NCBI GenBank assembly: GCA_025937075.1
Contig: JAICSD010000162.1
Coordinates: 1 to 8,738 of the forward strand
Length of the DNA stretch: 8,738 bases
Reading direction: 5' to 3'
Source of the DNA: Vicinamibacteria bacterium
GTDB lineage: Bacteria > Acidobacteriota > Vicinamibacteria > Vicinamibacterales > 2-12-FULL-66-21
This document shows, piece after piece, positions 1 through 5,219 of the stretch (position 1 is its first letter; each line of letters begins with the position of its first letter). The position numbers and the translations under genes are program-made. The notes beneath the pieces were generated by a model. That model worked only from the letters and a program-made list of their open reading frames with translations. It was not told where the DNA came from and did not search any database.

Positions 1-316
1 GAACGGCGCCGGCGAGCGCACCGATGGGCAACCCGCCGCGCACGGCAATCCCGCGAAGCACGAACGACGACACAGGCGTCGAACCGCCGGTCAGCAGCGC
101 GAGATCCTGCGATGAATCGATCAGGCGCCAGGCCACTCGATGCCACGGCTGAAGCAGCGGCAGCGCGAGGCAGATCAGCAGCACGGCGCGCCACCAGGCA
201 TGCCGCACGGCTGGAGCGTCCACCGGCAGGAGCCGCGCCGCGAGCGCGGCCGCACCGATGATCACCGCCGACTGCAGACTCCAGTACAGAAGATTGGAGA
301 GCGTCAGTTCGGTCAT
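1..316 (-). CDS. M56-family (BlaR1/MecR1-type) membrane protein, N-terminal part only
   Basis: Reading the minus strand from the ATG at 316-314 gives 105 codons, open to the window edge, beginning MTELTLSNLLYWSLQ. Two hydrophobic segments are visible, at about residues 8-30 and 40-57, and a third may begin near residue 96. This fits the multi-helix N-terminus of BlaR1/MecR1-like proteins. The zinc-protease motif (HExxH) would lie beyond the edge and is not seen. The ATG directly follows the TAG of the BlaI-type gene, an arrangement typical of translationally coupled repressor/sensor pairs. In characterised members the membrane protein senses an external signal and triggers inactivation of the repressor. 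The ligand here is unknown, and beta-lactam sensing should not be assumed. The family call rests on the N-terminal pattern and on the BlaI neighbour. Confidence 0.75.
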   Translation of the reverse strand, partial: MTELTLSNLLYWSLQSAVIIGAAALAARLLPVDAPAVRHAWWRAVLLICLALPLLQPWHRVAWRLIDSSQDLALLTGGSTPVSSFVLRGIAVRGGLPIGALAGAV

Positions 317-694
317 CTACTCCTCCATCTCGTCGATGAGCTGCCGGATCTTCTGCCGCTCCGCCTTCGTGAGCTTTCCGTTTCTCGCGAGTTGCAGGAG
401 CAGGCCGCTCGCGGCGCCGTCGAACACGCGGTCGACGAAGTCGCGCACCATGGCGCCGACGACCTGCTGCCGCGGCCGCGAGGGGCGATAGACGTACGCC
501 CGGTCTTGGCGGGATTTCTTCAGGTAACCCTTGTCCTCGAGGATCTTCATCATCGTCATCACGGTGGTGTACGCGACCTGGCGGCGTTCGCGGAGGGTTT
601 CGTACACGTCGCGGACGGTCGCCTGTTCGCGCTGCCACACGACTTTCATGATGGCGAGCTCTTGAGGGGTGAGGGTAGGTGTTTTGGGGCGCAT
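317..694 (-). CDS. blaI: BlaI/MecI/CopY-family transcriptional repressor
   Basis: A 125-residue protein, the usual length for this family. Residues 1-75 form the winged-helix DNA-binding domain: LTPQELAIMKVVW, then ATVRDVYETL, then the recognition region VAYTTVMTMMKILEDKGYL, followed by the wing around RAYVYRP. The C-terminal part (about 80-125: FVDRVFDGAASGLLLQLA, then KAERQKIRQLIDEMEE) matches the family dimerisation helices. These proteins bind palindromic operators as dimers and are released when a partner M56 protein is activated. Here the partner gene follows with no gap. The ATG at 694-692 has no clear Shine-Dalgarno sequence. The promoter lies in the 90-bp gap shared with the divergent permease, so repression of both sides is likely. 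Confidence 0.93.
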   Translation of the reverse strand: MRPKTPTLTPQELAIMKVVWQREQATVRDVYETLRERRQVAYTTVMTMMKILEDKGYLKKSRQDRAYVYRPSRPRQQVVGAMVRDFVDRVFDGAASGLLLQLARNGKLTKAERQKIRQLIDEMEE

Positions 695-705
695 GTCGAT
701 GGCGG

Positions 706-735
706 TTGACGTTGCAACTAATTATTTAGTACTAA
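706..735 (+). promoter_or_regulatory. Predicted sigma70-like promoter for the 785-3373 permease gene
   Basis: A -35 box TTGACG (706-711) and a -10-like TACTAA (730-735) are separated by 18 bp. The -10 lies inside the predicted BlaI-type operator. The leader would be about 40 nt and ends with a good ribosome-binding site, GGAGG at 775-779, five bases before the ATG at 785. Confidence 0.45.
717..735. promoter_or_regulatory. Putative BlaI-type operator (ACTAA/TTAGT half-sites)
   Basis: Three half-sites lie in a row: ACTAA (717-721), TTAGT (726-730) and ACTAA (731-735). The first two form an inverted repeat around TTAT. The last two form the perfect palindrome TTAGTACTAA. The site is an AT-rich island in GC-rich DNA and overlaps the -10 boxes of both divergent promoters. 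BlaI-family repressors are known to bind dyads with TA-rich half-sites. Binding here is inferred from position and symmetry. Confidence 0.6.
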
Positions 736-749
736 TCGAGCCAAGTCAA
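721..749 (-). promoter_or_regulatory. Predicted sigma70-like promoter for the BlaI/M56 pair
   Basis: On the minus strand, TTGACT (749-744) and AATAAT (726-721) are separated by exactly 17 bp, a near-consensus arrangement. The -10 lies within the ACTAA/TTAGT operator, which suggests autorepression. The leader would be about 20 nt. Confidence 0.5.
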
Positions 750-784
750 GGCGAGCGACGCTCGACCGGAGCCCGGAGGCGAAC

Positions 785-3373
785 ATGCTGATCGACGATG
801 TCCATCGCGATGCACTTTACGCACTTAGAGGCTTGCGCAGGACGCCGGGCTTCTCCGCCGCCGTCGTCGCAACACTGGCGATAGGCATCGGCGCCAACAC
901 CGCGATCTTCAGCGCGCTGGAAGGGATCGTTCTTCGCGCGCTCCCGTACGCAAATGCCGACCGTCTTGTGCGCCTCTACGAAGAGGCATCGGATGTCGAT
1001 GCGCCTGAAGGCGCGCGTCCCATGGGCCTCTCGAAAGCTGAATTCGAGATGCTGCGTGACTCGTCGCTCACACTCTCACACGTAGGCGTGTACCTTCCGG
1101 CGACGATGACTTACGCCGGACGCGATCGAATTCTCCGGCTCCATGGGACGCAGTTGACGCCCGCGATTCTGGCGATGCTCGATGCCGCGCCCGTGATCGG
1201 ACGGCTGTTCGAAGCCCGCGAGGACTCCCCTGCCGATCACGTGATTGTCCTGAGTGACGGTGCGTGGTCGCGGTTGTTTGGAAGGGATCCTGCGATCCTC
1301 GGTCGCTCGATGTCCCTGGAAGGAATTCAGTATTCGATCGTTGGCGTGATGCCTCGCGACTTTCACTTTCCGGATACAGAGACGGAATTCTGGATTCCGC
1401 TTGCATTCCCCGAACGCGGCGCCCGCCTCGTTGTGACTGGCCGCGTGAGTGAGGGCTATTCGCGCGACGCAGCCGCTGATGAGATAACGTCCCTGCTGGC
1501 GCGGTTCCGAACGACCCGCGGGCTGCCACCGCCACCCCCGCCGCCACCACCACCGCCGGGCAATGGTCGACGCATGACGCTGGAAGAAGCGATGGCCCAA
1601 GCGCCAGCTAGCGCGATCAACGCCGACCGCCGGCCCGCCATTCGACCGCCCCCGAGTAGCCCCCGCGTGCGGCTGGTCAGACTGGACCAATTCGTGATCG
1701 GCACGGCGAGATCCGCGCTCCTCATTCTTGCAGCCGCAGCCGTGTTCGTGCTGCTCATCGCGTGTGCGAACGTTGCGAACCTCCTACTTGCGCGGAACAC
1801 CGCACGCGTCGGCGAGATCGCGGTTCGACGCGCCCTCGGCGCGAGCCGGGGTCGGCTGGCGCGGCAACTGATGACGGAGACTTTCATGCTGGCCGCAATG
1901 GGCGGCGTGATCAGCCTCGGGCTGGCTTTCGGAGGCGTCACGATTCTGCGAACCTTCGGAAGGGCTCTGCCACGCGCTGGTTTTGGTCCATCCCTCGGAA
2001 TACCACGTCTCCAGGAAGTCAGCCTGGATCTCCCCGTTCTCGGCTTCACTATTGGGCTGACGATCGTCACTGCCTTCCTGGCGGGATTACTTCCCGCCAT
2101 TCGGCACGGACGCCCTCCTGCGTCCGAGTTCACCCACGGTTCGCATGGACGAACGACGACACGCTTGCTCGTCGCAGCAGAAATCGCAGCAGCGATGCTC
2201 CTGTTCATCGGCGGGGCGCTGTTGACGCGAAGTCTCGTCAACCTCTGGAACGTCGCGCCGGGATTCGATCCAGGAAACATTCTGACGTTCCAAGTCGTCC
2301 TCGCTCACGATCGACCGCTCGATCCATTTCGCGATGACGTCGTCGAACGGCTGCGGATGCTCCCCCACGTACGGGCGGCCGCTTTCGCTGACCAACCGGC
2401 GATGGGCCCTGCGGCAAGTACGATTTCGCTCAGAACCGCGCCTGTCGAAGTCGCGAGCGTTCCTCCTCCACCACCGCCGGGGGGCAGTCGGCTGCCGCAG
2501 TTTCCGGAAGTGCGCATGGTCGGCGGTGACTACTTCCGGGCGATGGGCATCCATGTGATCGAGGGCCGCGATTTCAACGGAGCAGACCGGTCCGGCACGT
2601 CTCGAGTGATGCTGGTCAACCACGCGCTCGCGCGCAGCGGATACGTCGGCGCGCATCCGATCGGGCGCCATGTGTACTCAAATGGCCCTACGCCGGTTGA
2701 AATCATCGGGATTGTGGACGATGCCCGATTGATCGGCTTCGATCAAGAACCTGGACCGCAGGTGTTCGTACCATCGGATCGCATCCCTAAGCCCTCGACC
2801 GCCCGGAGTCCCGGGCCTCTTGTGGGAGTGATTCGGATTCCGTACTTCATACTTCGCACCGACGGCAATCCGTTGGTGGTTCTGAACGACATTCGCCGAG
2901 TCGTCGCGCAGCTCGAACCGAGCGCCACGCTGGACAACGTTGCGACGATGGAACAAATCGTGTCCAACACTATGGTTCGCCCCAGGTTCTATTCGGTTCT
3001 CCTGGCGATTTTCGCAGCCATCGCAGCCCTGCTGGCGTTTGTCGGCATCTATGGGCTGGTCTCGTACACCGTCACGCAGCGCGCGCGCGAAGTTGGTATC
3101 CGGATGGCGCTTGGAGCCAGCCCGCTCGCCGTCATGCGATTGTTCGTTCAGCAGGCGGCCATGATCACCGGAGTCGGGATCGTCTGCGGCGTCGGCGCCG
3201 CCGCGACCGTAACGCGGGTCCTGGCGAACATGCTGTTTGGAGTCGCTCCCCTCGATCCCGCGACCTACATCTTCAGCGTACTCACCTTCGCCGCCATATC
3301 GCTCATCGCCTGTTTCGTTCCGGCACGGCGCGCCACACGAATTGATCCCGCGGTCACGCTGCGGTGCGATTGA
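785..3373 (+). CDS. ADOP-type MacB/FtsX-family permease with proline-run insertions
   Basis: An 862-residue membrane protein made of two MacB_PCD + FtsX units, the layout of acidobacterial duplicated orphan permeases. Unit 1: helix at about 22-50 (ATLAIGIGANTAIFS), extracytoplasmic domain to about 303, then FtsX helices at about 305-336 (LIACANVANLLLAR), 365-390 and 418-440. Unit 2: helix at about 460-483, extracytoplasmic domain to about 733, then helices at about 735-762, 785-815 and 826-848. The C-terminal stretch RRATRIDPAVTLR is typical. Such permeases resemble the MacB membrane part but are encoded without an ATPase gene; none is visible here, and the substrate is unknown. The start is well supported by GGAGG five bases upstream. 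Oddities: 11 consecutive prolines (residues 248-258) just before the first FtsX block, and 6 more (560-565) in the second extracytoplasmic domain. The gene is divergent from the BlaI/M56 pair across a 90-bp control region and is probably under BlaI control. Confidence 0.93.
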   Translation: MLIDDVHRDALYALRGLRRTPGFSAAVVATLAIGIGANTAIFSALEGIVLRALPYANADRLVRLYEEASDVDAPEGARPMGLSKAEFEMLRDSSLTLSHVGVYLPATMTYAGRDRILRLHGTQLTPAILAMLDAAPVIGRLFEAREDSPADHVIVLSDGAWSRLFGRDPAILGRSMSLEGIQYSIVGVMPRDFHFPDTETEFWIPLAFPERGARLVVTGRVSEGYSRDAAADEITSLLARFRTTRGLPPPPPPPPPPPGNGRRMTLEEAMAQAPASAINADRRPAIRPPPSSPRVRLVRLDQFVIGTARSALLILAAAAVFVLLIACANVANLLLARNTARVGEIAVRRALGASRGRLARQLMTETFMLAAMGGVISLGLAFGGVTILRTFGRALPRAGFGPSLGIPRLQEVSLDLPVLGFTIGLTIVTAFLAGLLPAIRHGRPPASEFTHGSHGRTTTRLLVAAEIAAAMLLFIGGALLTRSLVNLWNVAPGFDPGNILTFQVVLAHDRPLDPFRDDVVERLRMLPHVRAAAFADQPAMGPAASTISLRTAPVEVASVPPPPPPGGSRLPQFPEVRMVGGDYFRAMGIHVIEGRDFNGADRSGTSRVMLVNHALARSGYVGAHPIGRHVYSNGPTPVEIIGIVDDARLIGFDQEPGPQVFVPSDRIPKPSTARSPGPLVGVIRIPYFILRTDGNPLVVLNDIRRVVAQLEPSATLDNVATMEQIVSNTMVRPRFYSVLLAIFAAIAALLAFVGIYGLVSYTVTQRAREVGIRMALGASPLAVMRLFVQQAAMITGVGIVCGVGAAATVTRVLANMLFGVAPLDPATYIFSVLTFAAISLIACFVPARRATRIDPAVTLRCD
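1526..1558 (+). repeat. CCN microsatellite-like tract encoding 11 prolines
   Basis: Eleven consecutive proline codons (mixed CCA, CCG and CCC) inside the permease gene encode residues 248-258. They lie between the first extracytoplasmic domain and the first FtsX helix block. A proline-rich, low-complexity segment follows to about residue 293. Runs this long normally stall ribosomes unless elongation factor P acts. Confidence 0.85.
2462..2479 (+). repeat. Second proline-codon tract (6 prolines) in the same permease
   Basis: Six consecutive proline codons encode residues 560-565 in the second extracytoplasmic domain, just before the conserved DYFRAMGI segment. Many related permeases have a shorter PPP-G motif at this place, so this looks like a modest expansion of a native motif. 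Confidence 0.75.
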
Positions 3374-3388
3374 AGTGCCCTCTTCGAT

Positions 3389-3420
3389 TCGCCGGAACGG
3401 CAGACTGCACAAACCGGCGA
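3389..3420 (+). terminator. Possible weak hairpin after the permease gene
   Basis: TCGCCGG (3389-3395) can pair with CCGGCGA (3414-3420) around an 18-nt loop, 16 bases after the permease stop. There is no U-tract and the loop is long, so intrinsic termination is doubtful. Apart from this I see nothing functional in 3374-3460. Confidence 0.2.
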
Positions 3421-3462
3421 GTCGATCGACCCAGTGGCCGCATCGTCACGAAGCACCGAGTT

Positions 3463-3476
3463 CACGATCTTACGTG
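3463..3476 (+). promoter_or_regulatory. Relic of a vapB-type operator/promoter
   Basis: CACGATCTTACGTG followed by ATA matches the control site of the intact vapB at 4946-4962 (CACGATTTCTCGTG, then ATA). The distance from the TGATA to the GTG start is the same in both copies: 16 bases from 3475 to 3491, and 16 from 4958 to 4974. This helps identify the following sequence as a decayed sister module. Whether it still drives transcription towards the gene at 3828 cannot be seen. Confidence 0.55.
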
Positions 3477-3490
3477 ATAGCCTTGGTTTC

Positions 3491-3714
3491 GTGGGCGCGA
3501 GTCAAAATATCGCACTCAGACTCCTCGCGGCGCCCTCGAGCGACCCAAACGTTTCGCAGCTGACCGCGATACATCCGTCTCCGCGCGCATGACCAACGCG
3601 CTGCTCCGTGGTCGACGAAGATGTCGCTGCGCGGGCGCTCGATCCCGGCCGCCGGCGGAGCGTGGGACGTGGGGCCGCTGGACGTGGACGCGTGACCAGC
3701 TCCGTGCGCGCTGA
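3491..3714 (+). pseudogene. Decayed ribbon-helix-helix antitoxin gene (vapB relic)
   Basis: No open frame survives, but the sequence aligns along its length with the intact antitoxin gene at 4974-5219. The GTG start and first codons correspond (VGASQNIAL against VADNQNVTL). The middle keeps GCGCATGACCAACGCGCTG against GCGCTCATGACCGACGCGCTG. The end encodes WTWTRDQLRAR-stop against RTWTRDALHER-stop. Small indels shift the frame and TGA codons appear, so no functional product is expected. It is the first gene of a fossil toxin-antitoxin module whose toxin remnant follows directly. Confidence 0.75.
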
Positions 3715-3806
3715 GAACACCACAGATTCAGTTGCTGGAGTGCGATGATCGTCCACGGTGCCGCGGAGCTCGGCTGAGACGCACCTGTGCGCGCGATCGG
3801 CCAGCG
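3715..3806 (+). pseudogene. Decayed PIN-domain toxin fragment (vapC relic)
   Basis: Positions 3721-3780 align without gaps to 5506-5565 of the intact vapC, about 45 of 60 bases identical by my hand count. The remnant reads R-F-S-C-W-S-A-M-I-V-H-G-A-A-E-L-G-stop against R-L-S-F-W-D-A-M-I-V-H-A-A-A-E-L-G-C in the intact toxin. The catalytic Asp after Trp is now Ser, and a cysteine codon TGC has become TGA. About 285 bp matching the first two thirds of the toxin (roughly 5220-5505) are missing, which joins the antitoxin end to the toxin C-terminus. It is non-functional. Confidence 0.75.
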
Positions 3807-3827
3807 TGAGCTGCCGGAGAAGCTGAC

Positions 3828-4397
3828 ATGACCTGGATTCGAGTCGTTCCGTTCGACGCGAGCGAGGACCTGCGGCGTGCGCGCGAGGCGCAGAAAAAGC
3901 TCTACCCAATGGAATACGCGGAGCCTACGCATCCGCAACATGCCGAGACCGAAGGGATCGTTGCGTCGCACTCTCTGATCCCCGACGCGCTGTACCATGC
4001 GTTCGCCGCGTTCGGCGCCATGATGTCGCCGGATCTGCCGCTCACGCGACGGCAGCACGAGATGATCACGACCGTCGTGTCGGCGGTGAACCGGTGCCAG
4101 TATTGACTGGAGTCGCACGCAGAGTTTCTGCGTAGGGTCACGCTGGACGCGGATTTCGTCGACTCGCTGAGTCGAGATTTTCGATCCGCGCCGATGTCAG
4201 AGCAGGACCGCGTCATGCTCGAATACGTCGAGCAGATTACCCGCGACGCCACGCGGATCCAGCCTGCCGATCACGATCGCCTGCGCGCGGTCGGTTTCGA
4301 CGATCGCGGCATTCTTCAGATCACCCTGATCGCGTCCTGGTTCAACTACATCAACCGCGTCGCGGACGCGCTCGGTGCGGGAAGAGATCCGCTGTAG
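3828..4397 (+). CDS. AhpD-like / carboxymuconolactone-decarboxylase-family peroxidase, predicted selenoprotein (UGA at 4104-4106)
   Basis: Read through one in-frame TGA (codon 93), this is a 189-residue protein of the peroxidase-related AhpD-like family. Before the [49 protein letters not shown] and NRCQY. After it: [17 protein letters not shown] and, near the end, [23 protein letters not shown] sequence (residues [18 protein letters not shown] are present). The active-site spacing matches Mycobacterium tuberculosis AhpD (E118, C130, C133, H137): here E78, C90, codon 93 and H97. TGA therefore replaces exactly the peroxidatic cysteine. The protein would reduce peroxides through a selenenylsulfide C90/U93 couple. 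A hairpin suited to be a SECIS follows the TGA. GGAG at 3816-3819, eight bases before the ATG, supports the start. If the TGA were a true stop, the 92-residue product would lack H97. The part after the TGA has no ribosome-binding site at its first ATG (4194). The alternative is a pseudogene by nonsense mutation, which I think less likely. Confidence 0.8.
4104..4133 (+). promoter_or_regulatory. Candidate bacterial SECIS element: UGA plus downstream hairpin
   Basis: The TGA at 4104-4106 is followed by ACGCAGA (4117-4123), loop GTT (4124-4126) and TCTGCGT (4127-4133): seven perfect pairs with a G as the first loop base. Seventeen nucleotides lie between the UGA and the loop, inside the known 16-37 nt range for bacterial SECIS hairpins. 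The SelB contact is usually a GU in the apical loop, and it is present. TGAC (4104-4107) could also pair with GTCA (4137-4140) to extend the structure. No folding program or covariance model was run. Confidence 0.65.
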
Positions 4398-4434
4398 GCA
4401 ACTTCGGGCCGAGCTGCGCGGGGGCGCGGCGCGA

Positions 4435-4466
4435 TTGATTGTTGATAGTGTGGAATACACTCCACA
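4435..4466 (+). promoter_or_regulatory. Promoter and palindromic operator of the mazE-type antitoxin gene
   Basis: An inverted repeat TGTGGA (4449-4454) / TCCACA (4461-4466) with a 6-bp centre surrounds a -10-like TACACT (4456-4461). A -35-like TTGATT lies at 4435-4440, spaced 15 bp. The -10 ends six bases before the ATG at 4468, so transcription would start at or next to the start codon and the mRNA would be leaderless or nearly so. Ribbon-helix-helix antitoxins commonly autorepress at such dyads. Confidence 0.5.
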
Positions 4467-4467
4467 T

Positions 4468-4695
4468 ATGGAGACCATTCAGATCGTCATCGAAAAGGAG
4501 TTGCTGCAGGCGATCGACCGCGCCGCGCGCCGCCGGCACGTGAATCGATCGGCGCTCGTTCGCGATGCCCTTCGCGTGTACCTCCGGCGCATGGCGCTCG
4601 AGGACCGCGAGCGCCGGGACAGGGACGGCTATGTCGGCAGTCCCGATTCGGAATTCGCCGTCTGGGATCGGGCCGCCGCGTGGCCGGACGAATAG
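4468..4695 (+). CDS. mazE: Ribbon-helix-helix (CopG/MazE-type) antitoxin
   Basis: A 75-residue protein beginning METIQIVIEKELLQAIDRA. Residues 2-8 form the DNA-contacting beta strand. Residues about 10-23 and 27-42 (NRSALVRDALRVYLRR) are the two helices of a ribbon-helix-helix fold. The acidic, Trp-containing tail (about 50-75, ending WDRAAAWPDE) resembles the toxin-binding tail of MazE antitoxins of this type. I chose the ATG at 4468 over an in-frame ATG at 4375: the earlier one lies inside the upstream enzyme gene, while 4468 sits just after a promoter-operator dyad and begins the conserved domain. The 3' end overlaps the start of a mazF remnant by 16 bases. The toxin is destroyed, so this looks like an orphan antitoxin that may still regulate its own promoter. 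Confidence 0.82.
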   Translation: METIQIVIEKELLQAIDRAARRRHVNRSALVRDALRVYLRRMALEDRERRDRDGYVGSPDSEFAVWDRAAAWPDE

Positions 4696-4780
4696 AGCGC
4701 GGCGAGAGTCGCCATTCCCTATCTCTCGGGGCGGACGCTGGGCCGGGCAGCTCGACTTTGCGCTGGGCTGCGACCGCTGA
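4680..4780 (+). pseudogene. Internally deleted mazF toxin remnant
   Basis: A GTG at 4680 overlaps the antitoxin end and reads (M)AGRIERGESRHSLSL, close to the usual MazF start (M-A-x-x-I-x-R-G-E-V). In another frame the segment ends QLDFALGCDR-stop at 4780, like the MazF C-terminal helix (A-L-x-F-A-L-G-C-D). The roughly 80 central residues, including the catalytic core of this mRNA interferase, are missing and the two ends are in different frames. A toxic product is therefore not expected. Identification rests on the two ends and on the mazE-type gene directly upstream. Confidence 0.6.
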
Positions 4781-4825
4781 CCGAGTCGCGCGGCCTACTT
4801 CGCGCCCAGCGCGTTGCGCCAAGCA

Positions 4826-4905
4826 CGATCCGCCTCAGGACCGCGCTCATCGAAGTCGCGACCGTTGCTCCGCCCGGCGCCTGGAGCCAGTCGGCTCGTC
4901 GCCCA
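4826..4905 (+). pseudogene. Short fragment resembling part of the upstream permease gene
   Basis: This stretch reads STIRLRTALIEVATVAPPG and resembles residues 545-566 of the permease at 785-3373 (STISLRTAPVEVASV, then six prolines and G). The DNA also matches 2414-2495. I count roughly 43 of 55 identical bases in the best part, including the shared word TCGAAGTCGCGA, and CAGTCGGCT follows in both. No start, stop or longer frame goes with it. It may be the residue of a duplicated or deleted permease copy. A weaker alternative is a displaced MazF core fragment, since S-T-I-R also occurs there. Confidence 0.45.
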
Positions 4906-4945
4906 GTAGCGCGCCCGACGTCTGAAATCACGGCAAGGGCATGTG

Positions 4946-4966
4946 CACGATTTCTCGTGATACACT
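4946..4966 (+). promoter_or_regulatory. Promoter/operator of vapBC
   Basis: The inverted repeat CACGA-TTTC-TCGTG (4946-4959) runs into an extended -10, TG-A-TACACT (4958-4966). The -10 ends seven bases before the GTG at 4974, so the transcript is probably leaderless. The same dyad and spacing survive at the relic module (3463-3491). The antitoxin or the VapBC complex is the likely repressor. Confidence 0.5.
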
Positions 4967-4973
4967 CGTTTTC

Positions 4974-5219
4974 GTGGCAGACAACCAGAACGTCACGCTC
5001 AGTGTGCCCCGCACGATCCTGAAGCGCGTCAAGCGCCTCGCAGCAGATCGCGATACGTCGGTGTCTGCGCTCATGACCGACGCGCTGGCTCGCCTGATCG
5101 ATGAAGATCGTCGCTATTCCGCGGCGCGAAAACGAGCCCTGGCGGCCCTGAGGTCGGCTCGATCGCTCGGTACGCGCGGACGCCGGACATGGACACGCGA
5201 CGCGCTCCATGAGCGCTGA
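4974..5219 (+). CDS. vapB: Ribbon-helix-helix antitoxin of a VapBC pair
   Basis: An 81-residue protein from the GTG at 4974: VADNQNVTLSVPRTILKRV at the start. The beta strand is NVTLSVP (6-12), followed by helices at about 13-26 and 29-45 (SVSALMTDALARLIDED), a ribbon-helix-helix DNA-binding fold. The C-terminal half is basic (KRALAALRSARS) and ends RTWTRDALHER, probably the toxin-binding tail. An ATG at 4941 in the same frame would add 11 residues, but it lies upstream of the predicted promoter, and the GTG aligns with the start of the relic copy at 3491. The last 11 bases overlap the toxin start, implying translational coupling. It should neutralise the PIN toxin and autorepress. Confidence 0.83.
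   Translation: MADNQNVTLSVPRTILKRVKRLAADRDTSVSALMTDALARLIDEDRRYSAARKRALAALRSARSLGTRGRRTWTRDALHER

Noticed and set aside
1456..2280. 274-codon minus-strand frame with poly-Gly
   Set aside because: It is antisense to the first permease; the poly-Gly run is just the complement of the proline codons.
3775..3777. Second Cys-to-TGA change (in the vapC relic) as another selenocysteine site
   Set aside because: The surrounding toxin sequence is deleted and frameshifted and has lost a catalytic Asp, and the cysteine is not catalytic in PIN toxins. This is decay. It is a reminder that nonsense changes occur locally, so the TGA at 4104 needs independent proof.
3516..4118. 200-codon open frame on the minus strand
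   Set aside because: It runs antisense to the vapBC relic and the AhpD-like gene, has an Arg-rich composition and no recognisable family. The plus-strand reading explains the region.
4194..4397. Separate 67-residue gene starting at the ATG at 4194
   Set aside because: It is the in-frame continuation of the AhpD-like protein after the TGA, with no ribosome-binding site before the ATG.
4795..4920. Minus-strand reading ending DRAWRNALGAK-stop
   Set aside because: The frame has a plausible-looking C-terminus, but I recognise no family, and the upstream part runs antisense into vapB. The plus-strand permease-like match explains part of it better.
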